Shown: piece by piece, positions 10,284-22,379 of the stretch | How the letters are laid out: the number at the start of each line of letters is the position of its first letter | How positions within the stretch are numbered: the stretch's first letter is position 1 | Assembly (NCBI RefSeq): GCF_010093535.1 | Contig: NW_022985162.1 | Coordinates: forward strand, 1,586,387 to 1,650,386 | Length of the DNA: 64,000 bases | Origin: Lindgomyces ingoldianus | Lineage: Eukaryota > Ascomycota > Dothideomycetes > Pleosporales > Lindgomycetaceae | Direction: 5' to 3' | Notes under the pieces: model-generated | What the model saw: only the letters and a program-made list of their open reading frames with translations | Database searches by the model: none | What the model was told of the DNA's origin: nothing | Program-made: the position numbers and the translations under genes

Positions 10284-13200
10284 ATGAACGAGACCCCAGG
10301 CTCAGTGCCCCGCCTGGCTTCCCACCCTCGCCGTCCACCAGCCCACAAATCCGTCTCCCTTCGACATAGTCCTCCGGCCGATCGTCCCCATAAGGGCAGC
10401 CGTCACCTGCCCCAGTCTACGCCGCAGAGTTCCCCCAATGGCCCTGCGAGCGACAAAGCCAATCCGCCGTCCACCGTCTCCCCAATAGTGACCCACAAGC
10501 AGAGCTCCGGAGAGAGTAGCGACGCTGGCAAGTGGTTTGAAAACACCAACAACAATGCGGCACAGAGCAACCCTTCTTTTGTCGACAGTAAGCATCTTGG
10601 CAGCTGCGTATCAAATATGTGCATTGACGGTGGATAGATGATCCGCCCTTCTTCCTCCGCAACTCCTCCTCTTCGGAGACGCCTCCAGATGGCCAAGATC
10701 CTCGAACTGTTCCATTACACGCTCAGTCAATGATGATGTGCCATCGGCCAGGGCTGACACATTTCGGGGCCGAGGGCAGCAGTACCGAGGACTTCAGAAG
10801 CGTGATCGACGACCTGACTATTGCGAACAAGCGCCTGAAGCAGAAGTTGAGAAAGTATGAGAGAATGTACGATGCTCACCTACAAAATGATAAACTGTTC
10901 GAGGTGCGTTTCCACGGATTGCCTGACCACAAGAAAAAAGAGCTTGAAGAATCCCTCCGAAAGTTCGCTGCCGACCTTGACAACAGCCCGCCCAGCGAAT
11001 ATCAACCCACATCATATGCCCCTGGGCTCGACCACAAAACCGCCTCTTCGCGCACCTCGAGGTTCGCCGAGTCCGGATATGCCTCCCTATCAGTCTCCGG
11101 TCAGAATTCGATCCCGTCTGCACAAGATAGTGGTCACAAGAAGATGTCGAAGTCGTCTTATACCCGGCAACAGCAGAATGTGCAGTCTTACCTACATGAT
11201 ATTCCCGTTGGCTTGTTGCCGAAGCATCCTGTGCCAATGACAGAAAGGTCGAAGAAGAAGTTGGTTGTTCGCCGCTTAGAGCAGATCTTCGCCGGAAAAC
11301 GTCAAGTCCCTGGAAACCACCCCCAGCCGATGCTACAGGAAGAGGTTGCTCAATCTGCTGCCATAGCCGATCGACGAGCGAAAGAAGCTAGTGGTCAAAT
11401 ATACAAGCAAGAGGGACTTCGCGAAGCGCGCATTATGCCGGCGAAAGCAGGAAGCAAAGACATTACTGGATTCCAACCTACAGAGACTCCTCACAAGCGC
11501 CGCCCGTCTCTAGCAATCAACGAGCAGGATTTTGCAGACTCTGGATCCCCCGACCAGAGGCCTACAAGACCATTAGACTTGGATCCTTCTCGCGCCCAGG
11601 TTCCCGAGGAGAATATGGAGTACATCCGGCATTTGGGATTCACACCACCCGACATGATCTCCGGCATAGCCCCAGAAGATGATCATGGCTGGATATATCT
11701 CAACCTCCTCACCAATATGGCCCAATTGCACACTATCAATGTTACTCCAGACTTCGTCAAAGAGGCAGTCAACGACTACAGTTCAAAATTCGAGTTGTCC
11801 CACGATGGTCGCAAGATTCGTTGGAGAGGTGGCCATGATGTAACCAGGAACAACGACAGCTCCTCTGACCATTTCAGTGGCAGTTCGCTTTATGGCAATA
11901 TGACTGGAAGCAACTCCAAGTCGCCTGCGAAATTGCCCAAGACTAGCCACAGCGGAAGCAGGGATTCAATGTTTGGTCCTAAAAGGCAGGCAACACGAAT
12001 GGCACGTGCAGCTAAGGAGAAAGGACAAGGAAAGCTTGCTTATACTCCCCTTTTCTTCCACCAGGACGATTCAGATGACGAAGACGATTTGTACAATTTC
12101 GATATGCTGTCTTCGAGTTATTCTCCATTTCAAGGAGAGGCCCGCGGCAATTCGTCGGGCTTCGCTAGTTCGGCGATGCGAAGTTTATCCTCGCGGAGAA
12201 GGCGCGAAGATGGTCCCATTATATTCTACAACGGAGCCAAGTTTTGCACTGATTTAAGCAGCAATCAGTGCGGCTCCATGGTCGTGAACCCCACGTCATA
12301 CAAGAGTATTACGACACAACCCATAGGAGCAGCACCCAAGCCGTTAACAGAGCGCCATGCCTCTGGGATTGGAGAGTCAGGAAGGCCGCTGAAGGATGCT
12401 TCACTGCAGGATATGGATCTGGATTCCACAGAAGGTGGGCGGACAGCATCTAGTGAAGAAGACTTCACATTGTCAACAGAGGCTCTACGAAACGATAGTC
12501 TGGACGATAGCTCGGAACCCATGGAATTTGAAGCATCTGGAATTGGCGGTGTACAACCCGATGATAATTTTGAGATCAAAGTCAAGCGTTCCCATTTCCG
12601 CTCTAAGGATTCAAATCTTGTGCCTTTCCGGCAAACTACTTTGAAGCATAGGGTATACCCTCATAGGATACTTAAGGCTTTAAGAGAGCAGTTGTCATCC
12701 AACGACGAAAAACGATCATTGCAGCCTATCATTAAGGAGGAGATCATATCTGCAGCGCGTAAGAATCTGCCTAACTCCACCCTCCCTCCTGCTTCCTTCT
12801 TACCATTCGACTCCACATCTTCGGGCGATGTCGATTCCGACCTCGATTCAGATGTATCATCAGGTCCCTCTTTATCGAGTTCCTCTGATGAAGACGACCC
12901 TGCAACTGCGCTCCCACTCCTCAATATTTCGCCCATCTACAACAACAAACAATACTCTTCCGGGAGTTGTAACGAATCGCAATCTGACGCTGACGACGGT
13001 GGTGTTGATCTTTTGGCGACAGCTCGCAGACTAGATCCGACAGCTGTCATTGCAAGTGAACGCGAGTACGACGCCGCCTTCGCTGACCGCTTCGCAGAAG
13101 AAATTCCAGCAGGGAGTTCTGCGGCCACAGCAGGGGGTGGATCTGGATTCATTAGCCCTGCGTCCAATTCCCTAGCCGAAGAAGATAGAGAAAGGGGGAA

Positions 13201-13321
13201 GAAACCCGCAGATGCCAGCAGAAGCGCATCAGTTTCCCGCACAAAGAATTTAAAGAGATCTAGGACGAGCGATAGTCTTGCTACCGCTTTGCAACCTGGA
13301 AAGTCGCAAAAGTTGGAGTGA
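10284..13321 (+). CDS. frq: Frequency clock protein FRQ (two exons, 995 aa)
   Basis: Negative element of the fungal circadian oscillator: it dimerises, recruits casein kinase 1 and the helicase FRH, and inhibits the White Collar complex. Exons are 10284-10587 and 10638-13321, with a 50-nt intron. Exon 1 has the family-like HKSVSLRHSPPADRP and SSGESSDAGKWFENTN. The splice yields DNDPPFFLRNSSSSETPP. The coiled coil EDFRSVIDDLTIANKRLKQK (about residues 152-185) is diagnostic and is followed by KLFEVRFHGLPDHKKKELEE. A casein-kinase-binding region (about 424-490) includes NMEYIRHLGFTPPDMISG. A basic stretch HKRRPS may be a nuclear signal. An acidic Ser/Asp tract around 825-860 resembles a PEST region. 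The length is close to Neurospora FRQ (989 aa). A second ATG cluster (MMM) at residue 133 lies after the intron and could start a short form. Confidence 0.95.
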
Positions 13322-13696
13322 AGGTAAAATTATCAAGTGTTTGGGTATCTGAGGAAAAACGTATAACGATCTACGGCGCAAACCATGTATCACAGAAGGA
13401 GTTCAAGGATGACTTAGGATGGATTGCATCTGATGGCGTTGAATTTGTGTTACTTTTCTTTCCCACTTTATACCCCATACCTATTCGTTCAAAATGAGGA
13501 TTGCACGTAACGAGTTTTGGATCTTTTGTAGTAGCATTATTACTACACCGATTAGCGTGGTTGAGCAATCGGTGACACGGTATTGGTACATTTCCTTTCC
13601 ATGTTTGGTTGTTGTGTCATGTGTGCGATGCTCGCTCGACTCCGATATTCTTAACCACACGTTATCTAACATGAGTTTCGCGGGATGCTAAAATCA
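13322..13696. other. Convergent 3' region, no gene
   Basis: Short region between the FRQ stop and the stop of the minus-strand Mtf2-like gene. It probably holds both 3' UTRs. Nothing else recognised. Confidence 0.5.
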
Positions 13697-15244
13697 CTAA
13701 GGAGCGTTCTTCGCTTCTTCCCTCCCTTGCCTTATGGCTGAAATAGACCGCGACTTCTGAGCAACATGCTTCCATCTCGGAGTACTCTGCCTCTCAAAAC
13801 TCACTCCCCTCCCCTCTTCCTCAATCCCGGGCTCGACCCCAATCTCATCCCTAGGCCCCCGCAACGACGAACTCCCAGGCTCCTCATACTTCCTAATCAG
13901 AGACCCCTCCCTCGCTCTCTTTCCGGCCCAAGCGCCCAACCTCTGCCTCGCCACTCCCCTCCACCCATCTAATTTCCTGGCTCCCTCGTGAAACTGCTCC
14001 AGGTTCCACACCTCCCGAATCAAATGGCCGAACTTGCCGCCACGCACTTCATTATATTCAAAAAGTATCTTGTTCAGCAGATCCAGGGTCCCGAGATCGA
14101 ATTCTATGCCTCCGTTGTCCATGTCGGTTAGGAGTTCGTCGATGTAGTCGTAGGAGGAGTGTTGAAGCCATGCAGTGCGTATGAGGAGATTATAGAGGGC
14201 AGTTGTTGCACCGAGAGCGTAGGAGGAGCGACCGAGGGATTTTATGGTCGGCAGTATGGTGAGGGGAAGTGGAGACGAAGGAAAATGTCTGCGGAGAAGG
14301 TGGACAGCGTAGATGAGGAGGGTGGGGTAGTTTGGGAAGAGGATGCGTGGGTCGATTTCTGCGACATTCTGGCGTGATGGGGGCTGTAATGGGGTCGCAA
14401 TTCCGGTGGTGGGATTGGGGTTCAAAGACTCGAAGATGGTTCCCGAGTGTTCAGCTTCCAGGACAGGTTTTGCTTTCTTCACGTGCTTTTTCTTAGGTGC
14501 TATCGAAGCATTCAATCCATCCAGATCCAGCTTTTTTATCATGTCGAAGACCTCCCGTTGTAACACCTCCCAGATCTCTCTATCCGTCTGGACACGATCC
14601 AATAACTCGACTACTCTCTTCTTTTCCTCCTCCCTAATCGACTTTATCCTCGCCGCCTCCTCCAGGGCCTGTTCCCTGCTCTTTCCTTTTACTTCTTCCA
14701 CTTCTGGCTTCAAAATGCTCTTCGCGAGCGTCTCTAGGTTCTCGAAAGGCTTTCTAGGTCTCGAGCGTTGAGTACTACTACCGGGGGGAATGCCAGCAAG
14801 GACAGCGTCGAAGACCGAGTCAAGATCGGAGCCGGCGGTGTCAGCGTTGTCATCCTCATCCGAGTATTCATCGAAGATGCGATCACGGTCTGACGACGAT
14901 ACGAAGGGGATATCATAGTCTGGCTCGGACTCCACTTTCACTTTTCGGTAGAGTTTCTGGAAGGCGGCGCGTTCGGTGCTTGTGATTGTGGTCTTACGGG
15001 GACGAGCGGCTTCGGAGCCGTCGATGCTGGGGGGAAGGGACTCAGAGCTTTCGAATGGTATGTCGTCATAGTGTCTATATCGCGAAGATGTAAATCGGTG
15101 GGAGACGAGACTGGTTACGGGGTTCCATTGCTGGATTGTCGCTGTTTGGTACAGGAAAGGAAGAAGCGATTTGAACGTCGAGGAGCCTTGAGAGGGGATT
15201 CGATGGCGTGAAAACGCCCGAATTGAATTTTTGCAGAAAGACAT
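13697..15244 (-). CDS. Mtf2-like mitochondrial protein (single exon, 515 aa)
   Basis: An intronless protein with an Arg/Ser-rich N-terminus (MSFCKNSIRAFSRHRIPSQ, later SLVSHRFTSSRYRHYDD) typical of a mitochondrial presequence. A charged linker rich in Ser and Asp follows, then a helical block with EEAARIKSIREEEKKRVVEL and VQTDREIWEVLQREVFDMI. The C-terminal half is a helical domain containing FPNYPTLLIYAVHLLRRHFP, YALGATTALYNLLIRTAWL and GGIEFDLGTLDLLNKILFEY. This order resembles the fungal Mtf2/Nam1-like C-terminal domain family, whose yeast member helps couple mitochondrial transcription to translation. The identification is from remembered domain layout, not alignment. A mitochondrial location is well supported; the exact role is not. 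Confidence 0.6.
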   Translation of the reverse strand: MSFCKNSIRAFSRHRIPSQGSSTFKSLLPFLYQTATIQQWNPVTSLVSHRFTSSRYRHYDDIPFESSESLPPSIDGSEAARPRKTTITSTERAAFQKLYRKVKVESEPDYDIPFVSSSDRDRIFDEYSDEDDNADTAGSDLDSVFDAVLAGIPPGSSTQRSRPRKPFENLETLAKSILKPEVEEVKGKSREQALEEAARIKSIREEEKKRVVELLDRVQTDREIWEVLQREVFDMIKKLDLDGLNASIAPKKKHVKKAKPVLEAEHSGTIFESLNPNPTTGIATPLQPPSRQNVAEIDPRILFPNYPTLLIYAVHLLRRHFPSSPLPLTILPTIKSLGRSSYALGATTALYNLLIRTAWLQHSSYDYIDELLTDMDNGGIEFDLGTLDLLNKILFEYNEVRGGKFGHLIREVWNLEQFHEGARKLDGWRGVARQRLGAWAGKRAREGSLIRKYEEPGSSSLRGPRDEIGVEPGIEEEGRGVSFERQSTPRWKHVAQKSRSISAIRQGREEAKNAP

Positions 15245-15707
15245 TTACATAGGAGAGGGCATCAGATACGAATAATATACAACATGTGAAGAGAATGCGT
15301 GCAGCCGTAAAGCTGCGGCAGGAAGAAAAAAGCTCCCAATATCAGCCTAACGCCGAGCCTCCGTCGCTAACGCGAGCAGGGATCATGATACGCTTTTGGG
15401 TAAGTCAACGGAGGCGTCGATTGCTGCAAAATCAAGCTTAAATGAATCCATGCAAGCCAAAATTCCCACCTGCCCGGAAGTAAAAACAGGAACCAATTCT
15501 AAGTCGACATAGCGAGAAGAATTCGATTCATTATGCATAACGCAAAAATACGCCTCTAACTAATACTTCTCCCAATGCTTTACCCAAAAGCGTTTCAGGA
15601 ACTTGTTACCTTCCTCAAAGGCGACCGCTTTGGTCACATGCTTTGAAGGTCTCATTTTCCCTTTCTGAATTCCCCTTTGCGCCATGTGCATTTACGAGTA
15701 GACCCAT
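15245..15707. other. Gap between Mtf2-like and UBR1, with one small coding-like ORF
   Basis: Upstream region of the Mtf2-like gene and 3' region of UBR1. It contains the 43-codon minus-strand ORF listed separately and nothing else I can support. Confidence 0.4.
15560..15691 (-). CDS. Small Lys-rich ORF of unknown function (43 aa)
   Basis: Begins 17 nt past the UBR1 stop on the same strand. The product is very basic and aromatic, ending EEGNKFLKRFWVKHWEKY, and reads more like a real protein tail than most random frames here. An in-frame stop lies immediately upstream. It may be a short gene, the last exon of something I could not connect, or chance. I recognise no family. Confidence 0.25.
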   Translation of the reverse strand: MHMAQRGIQKGKMRPSKHVTKAVAFEEGNKFLKRFWVKHWEKY

Positions 15708-18700
15708 TCACAGTGTCTCCCATCCTCCATTGTTGATATCTCCCTCGAGCCTCCTTGCAATAAGGCTCTGAATCCCACCCTCCAACCACACCTTCCTCAA
15801 TAACACATCATATCGCTTCTGATTCAAGTAGAGCTGGTGTTGCCTTCGAAGTGTGGGGTCAACCTCTCCGTGCTTGTCCAAGTAAGGAGCTACAGCCCAG
15901 GTCCCATTATCCAGGTTCAGGAAAAGCACCATGCATTTGCGGATGTTGATATAAAGACCGATGTTCCCACCGCACCTGCAGATTATGTTAGCCTATCCTT
16001 TTCTAACGACCATAGGCAATAAAAATACGTACTTAGTCTGGTGCTGATTACATCCACCCCTATTCCTGTCCGTCATACAGCAAACGCCTTGGCTACACAT
16101 AATTTCACCACAAAAGAGGCACACACACGGATCGGTAAGGTCCTTGCCCGTTGTTGGACACCTTCGACGAATTGCTTCGTCTGTAAGTGTATCATAGTTC
16201 TTCGGTAGTCCAACAAGCTCGAAAATGGCGGGGTGGGATAGGGCCAGTGATGATTGCAGAGGGCCTTTGCCTTCTCGTGCCCAGATCCAGTGGCGAATCC
16301 AACCTGCAGCGACCGAGCGTGTAGCGTAACCACCCGGTGTATTGGCGCTAAAGGAAGCAAATACCTCGTGGAGCGAAGGCAGCCTCAGAAGCGAAGAGAG
16401 ACGGTCAAGCTCGGGCTCATCGACACGCTCGTAGGCAATATGAGGGAGTTCCACACCATAGCGAACATGCATTAGGATTGCAGCCTTTCGCAAGAAAGGC
16501 AGAGCGTAAGTAGAAGCCATAGTGTAGATGAAGTAGAGGAACTTGGGATCGCCAAATTTGGTTTGCACCTGAAGGTCCGGATTGTCTAGGTCCACTGCGG
16601 TTGGAGCGTCTTGGAGATTGGCGATATTGAAGATACGTGAAACGAAGTAGAACAGATTGTTCATTTCGTCCTGTCTAAAATTGCCGTTGCTGACCTTCTC
16701 GGCATTGATAAATCGTTCAGGGTGCAGGAAACGCGCTTGAATATCAGAGGCTGCAGCTTTCGCTTTGGTGTCACCGGTCTCCTCGAGCAACTCACTTCCG
16801 TCGGCCGCAAAAGCTAGCACAACTCGCACAATCTCAGCCAAGTAGCATAATCGTACGACATGGTGGATATCGAGATTGAGAGCTGGCACAACGCATATCG
16901 CACATTCCGCGAGGAGTATAAACGGGTCTTGCATCAGCAAAGGCGGTATGCCCTTCAGATCATACGGTAGGGTGTCTGGATCGAACATATTGGGATGTCC
17001 AATGAAAAGCTGATGGAGTTGCCGGTACTGGCTATTCAGGTATTCTTCCATGGTCTTCGTTGAACCCTGGTTCCGAATGCTCCCGATAGTAATGTACGAT
17101 GACACAGTCTCCGAGAACACACGCAAATGGGTTAATGACTGGGGGGATATTTTGTCAATCAATGTGCCCTTCACATGATCTGTTTGTACTCCTCTTTGAG
17201 CAATTTCGACTGCGGAGATCGAATAGCCCAAAGCCCTCGCAAGGGTGTCCGTATGTGTCAAATCTTCAACGACCGTCGAGTGTAAATATGTAAAGGTCGA
17301 AAATATCGCGTTGACTCGGAATGTATCTCGAATTCGCTGGTATATCTTCACAAGCTCGGACATTGGGGAATTTTGAACCGCAGGGGTACTCTCCGATGGG
17401 AGTACTACAGGCTCACGAGGATCATCGTTCTGTGCTGAGAGGAATCCAGGAACCTGGACCGGGAAACGCGGCTGCGTTGTGGGTTGGAGTACAGGCATGG
17501 TAAGTAAGGTTGACTTCACGATATCCGGAAGTCGGCTCGCTACCGTAGGGATAAAGTCGTGCATACCATAGTCGTAGAGCGCCTTTTGTTGCCGATTCAG
17601 ACTCGCTGGTGCCTCTCCATTATTTCTCTCAGGACTCTTGTCTAGTTTTGAGATGCTGATAGCAACTTGCGAACCGATCCAATCATCGAAAGTGTTCTCC
17701 GTTGCTAGGGACCCAGGATATTGGACTTTCTGTCCTTTCCAAATGATGGGTAAGAACATATTGCCAAGCGCTTTACAGAGAGGACACATGAATTCCTTGG
17801 CATCTGGTCGCTCGGGATGATTGCGCGCAATTTGGCTGACATGGCGTCGCTGCGTGGCTTGAAGATACACTTCAAAGCAAGAGTAGTGCATGATATGTCC
17901 ACAGCCGGTGGAGACTGGTCCTCTCCTAGTTTGCAAGCAGGGAAACCCTTTTCCCAGGTCTTGCCTCTCAGTGAGAATTGTTTCTCCAGTAGAGGTGATC
18001 TTTTCAACAATTCGTCTGTTTTTTCCAGCCACACCGAAGGGCCTTAATGAATCTGCAGAGCGATCAAGGCTGATCGGGGTTTGGGTCACTTCTTCAACCC
18101 AATCATTGTCCTTCAAATCCGTGAGGCGAAGTATGCTACTTTCAGAAACATATCCAAATGTCCCGTACAGCCGCAGGTCGTTGGTTTCTTCTTGGCAGAG
18201 AATGCAGGTACCAGATGGATATTTCACCACCTTTTCTTGCTCAGCTGCATGGGAACCAGCTTCATCGAAATCACTGAAGTCCTCCTCTCCCAAATCAAAG
18301 TCCTGATTCGCCATGAATTTCCCTTGCTGCTCTTTAAAAGATGCCATGACTCGAGCTTGTCTCTCTAGAGCTTGTTTCTTTTTCAGTTCTTTCTCCTGAA
18401 GAGTAACAGAGGCGGGAGATGATGTGTCCATTCGGTCAACCGGCATGTGCAGAGCCTCCGAAGCAATGATGAACGTACTCTGTTGGCGCTGCTTGAGTCG
18501 GTGAAGAATCAATTTTATCTTTGGCTCACACGACTTGAACATCTCCTTCTCGAGAAGTGTCTTGAGGATTGAGAGGATGGTAGGATGATGGTCTAGACCA
18601 AAATTTGCGTGCTTCGTCAAAACTGACGTGACAAACGACTCCGGCGCAGCTTGAGACCACTCGTGATGCTCGGATTTGTCTTCAAGCACTGCTACTAAAA

Positions 18701-21700
18701 GCAATTGCAGAACAAATTGGACGTAAGCCTCAACGCGGGTAGCTGGAATTCCAGGGGTAACACTCCCCGCAACTAGTGCGTATCCTAGTAAATAGTAGAT
18801 GATCTGGGTGAAAAAAGGCTGCCTCGTAAAATCTGAGAGGTTTCGGAAAAGACCAGAAGGAATCGGTCGAAGTTTTGGCTCGAAGACAATGTCACTAGCC
18901 TGCTTTCCGGTTTTCTTGGCCATATAGTTCTTGTAGATTGTCTCGGCTTCCTCGCGCTGATTTCGGGAGTATTGGTGAATGTAGGGATCAATTAATTCAA
19001 TGTTCTGCTCCTTCAACTCGAAGGTTCCAGTATCAGACAAGCCTTCCGGGGGTCTGAATTTGGTCATCTCCTCAAGGACTTTAGGGAATTCATCCATGTT
19101 CTGGGTTTTGTCGGCCAAGCGACCTGTCAAGTCTGAGTAGGAAAGAGGTTTGAAACATAGGATGTGCGCAATATCTCTTCGCATAGCCACTATATGAGGA
19201 TCGATGTCGTCCTCAACAGGAATAAGGGCTGTCCGGTCGCTAAGGAGTATGATGAGAAGATGGACAAAATCCTCAACGACTTCAACGGCTTGGCCCTCCT
19301 CAAATGTATGTTGATTGTCGTACTGGCCAGTCATCCAGCCCAGTAGACCAAATCGATCGACCATGGTTGCAAGGAAGGCCGATGGATTGCATATTACCAA
19401 TGCAGTTTGTAGGAGGAAAATGTCTCGTTGGTAGGACACATCCCGCTGTGAGACGCTCCTGTACTGGGTCATTTGATGGCGTGCTAGAGTAAGGCCGTTC
19501 CTGACCCAGATACCAGCCCTCATCTGTGCAAGCCATGCGCACACCCGAAGAGGGAAATCGAATAGTGCGAGAAGGTACTCATCAGGTTGCAAGTCGGGAA
19601 TAAGGGCGCCTTGAGGCGTGTATGGCTCTTGTAGTTCTTGGAAAGAGAATAGAAGCAGACCAAAAAGGTGATCGTGAGGCATGCTTCGTGCACGGTCGAT
19701 AAGCCAGGATAAGGTGTAATGCAGGGCATGGTGGAAACTCATAGGCTCCTTGGCAACCACGAAGTCGACGATTCTGTATTTGAGGCCGAAGAAAGTGGAT
19801 GGTTCAGCATCAAACTCAAAAACATCAAGAGTCTTAAACCTCGTCTCGGACTTCAGCTCAGACTGGTCAAATCGTTTTCGTTCGGACCCAAGTGAATTAA
19901 CGATGGCAACCTTGGCAGCCAAACGAATCGCACGGCGTATGTTTGTTGGGTCTTCATCCCGGTGCCAAGAAAATGCTTCAGAGAACTGTCTGCACAGCTT
20001 GTTTATCTCTCGGGTAATGAGGGAAGCGCTGATCCATGCTTCGGTTTCGTACTCAAGATGCTCCCCAACTGCACGGACGTTAGGGCATATGCCTTGGTGT
20101 AGTTTAACCAAATCAAGGAATTGTAACAGGTACTGATCCTCTTCCCTTATTCTCTCTTGAACATGCTCTGAGCCCAGCAAATATTTCATATCGAGGAAGA
20201 AGTGATACATTCGCCGATTCGTCACAGCACCTTGCTCGAATGCTAGAGTTGCCTTGGGATCGACGTTCCAGGGGTATCCGACTTGTCGAGTGGTGAGAAA
20301 TGTATAAAGTATTGCCATGAGATTCGTAAGGAAGTTGCCTCGCTCCACAACCTCTGCGGTGATGGACGGAGTGGTGAGCATCTGTAGAGATAGATTGATG
20401 ATGGAATGATCTGGCTCTCGATCGGCGATGAGGTACAATTGGGCCAGTGCCGTGTAAACCCCAGCAAACCGAAGGCCGAGTAGACGCTTGAATTGAGGGA
20501 TAGTGACGACTGTGCTAATGAAGACGTCGCGTACGCCAACCCGTAGCTTCTTCCACATTCTTAGGTCGTAAAGAATCAAATGGTCTAAACGCAACCGAAC
20601 CCAGAGATCTTCATGTGCAGGAGTACCCGGTTTCTTCCCATAACTATCAGGTCTCTCTAGCCAGTACCTGGCAGGGCGAGGTGGCCGTAGCGGTCGTGGC
20701 CGTGTTCGAGGAGTATGAGGTGTCTCAGGAACTTGGAGGGAAGGTTCTACATGACTAGGCGGAGGTGCCGCAACTATGGGTTCACTATCCGACTCCGCTG
20801 GCGTCAAATTAGGGTCCCGTCGTCGAACGCCTGGCGGAGGAGGTGGTGGTGGCGGCGGCGGGTAACCGGCGATGGTCGCTTCAGATACCTCAAGCGCCTC
20901 ATCTGGGCTCTCGTAAGGCTCCATGTCTACATCACCATCATTATCTGGACCCAGTATCTCGTCAATATCCATATCTTCTGCAAGCTCCCCTACACTCTCG
21001 CCCTCCTCGTCCTCGTCTTCATCGGAAGCGGTAGTATCCTCATTGTTGCCATTGTTAGCGTTTTGCCGCTCTCGTCTCCTCTGCGTCTGCGTACGCCGCT
21101 GACGAGGCATGTATTGATGGAGGAAGCCGCTGATTTCATCCTTATCTTCTATCTCGTGATCGTCAAGGCCATCTTCACCAATATTCTGATGTGAAGCCTC
21201 GCTGCCAACGCGCCAGGGCTTTAGGAGTTCTTCGCAGACTGTACGCCGAAGGACCTGATTATCGTCTCCGACGCTGCAGCCTGCTATATCCGAAATCCAA
21301 GCAATGATGGCTCCACCCATTTGCTCTCGGAAAGTATCGCGTGCAGAACGAATGGTGACAGTCAACTTGATCTCTTCGATGACCTTTGCCATGCGCAAAA
21401 GCTCCTTGATGTCAGAAGAATACACAATGGCACTTCTACCAACATCGTCAACCTCATGGGCCTTGGAGAGACCAAACTGCTTCCTCTGTTTGCAGGCTCG
21501 GGAGACCTGGTCTTGAACATCATTCACGGTGTGCTTTTCGTCATTCCATAAGACTAGGGTAAACTCCTGGTGGTCTTCAGGGAGGTCACCGACACCGTAC
21601 CATTTTGAAGTCAGCCGGGATGTCCGCTCATCCTCCAGTATCGATTGCTCAGTCTTCGGTAAACGGAGCTGCTCTGGAGAACACGAGAAGACATCGATGA

Positions 21701-22379
21701 GGTAGTCCAGTGATCTCGCGATGGTCATGCGAATGCTCTCCAAAAGTTCAGGCGGTAATGAGGATCCTTCCCTGGCTTTCCCTGCGGACTTGGACTCTGG
21801 CCCTGCGGCGGCCGAATGGATGTTGCAATGAACAGGGCGCACCCAGGCTTCGTCATCGCCACAATCGCAGCAACCAGAATTTCCTGGAGAGACACTGACA
21901 TAGACTTGGTGGCCCTCATGGTCTGACGCATCGAAGCAGCGAGCGCACAGAACACAGGTATCGTCTGCTCTACACGTCTTGCACCGGTAGGTTGCTTCAC
22001 CGCTCTTGAAGATATGCCCGCAAGGCTTCCCCCTCGCTGCAGCCGAGTATTCCGCTCCCTCTACCGCTCCCTGAGCATCTCGCAAGCTCCACGGAGTGTC
22101 TGGTTCGGCGGGAGGCCCGGTGGGGAACAGGAGCGGCAGGTAGTCATCACGACCAGCGAGCGACCGAAAGAGAATCTGGAGAAGGTCTCTGCGGGCTTCT
22201 TGGGTATAGCGGTAGTTATAGCGCCTAGGGAGATTCCGTAATTGATGACAGAGATCCTGCTCTTGCAGGGAAACGAGCATCGTGGTCAGAGGGCCTGTTC
22301 GATGTAGGCTGTTGGTGGGGGTGCGAGGCCTCGGAGGAGAGGCTGGGGTTTCGAATAAAGGTGGTATGGTGACAGGCAA
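15708..22379 (-). CDS. UBR1: E3 ubiquitin ligase UBR1, N-recognin (two exons, 2204 aa)
   Basis: Recognises destabilising N-terminal residues and ubiquitinates the substrate in the Arg/N-degron pathway. Exons are 22379-16033 and 15975-15708, with a 57-nt intron near the C-terminus. A UBR-box zinc finger lies at about residues 118-189 (GKPCGHIFKSGEATYRCKTC, CFDASDHEGH, CCDCGDDEAW). A ClpS-like adaptor domain follows (EFTLVLWNDEKHTVNDVQ). A polyproline tract (PPPPPPPPPPGV) and acidic linkers sit near residue 500. A RING-H2 domain covers about 1390-1540 (CILCQEE, CGHIMHYSCFEVYL, FMCPLCKALGN). The C-terminal cap continues across the splice as GGCNQHQTK|CGGNIGLYINIRKCMVLF and ends after HQLYLNQKRYDVLLRKVWLE. 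All modules are present in order. Confidence 0.96.

Noticed and set aside
15389..15592. Inverted 13-nt match CGCTTTTGGGTAA near 15392 and 15590
   Set aside because: The arms are about 190 nt apart with no further pairing and no flanking duplication, so chance is the simpler reading.
20715..21194. Long plus-strand ORFs inside UBR1 and other large genes
   Set aside because: They are shadows of the minus-strand coding frame and carry no domain of their own.
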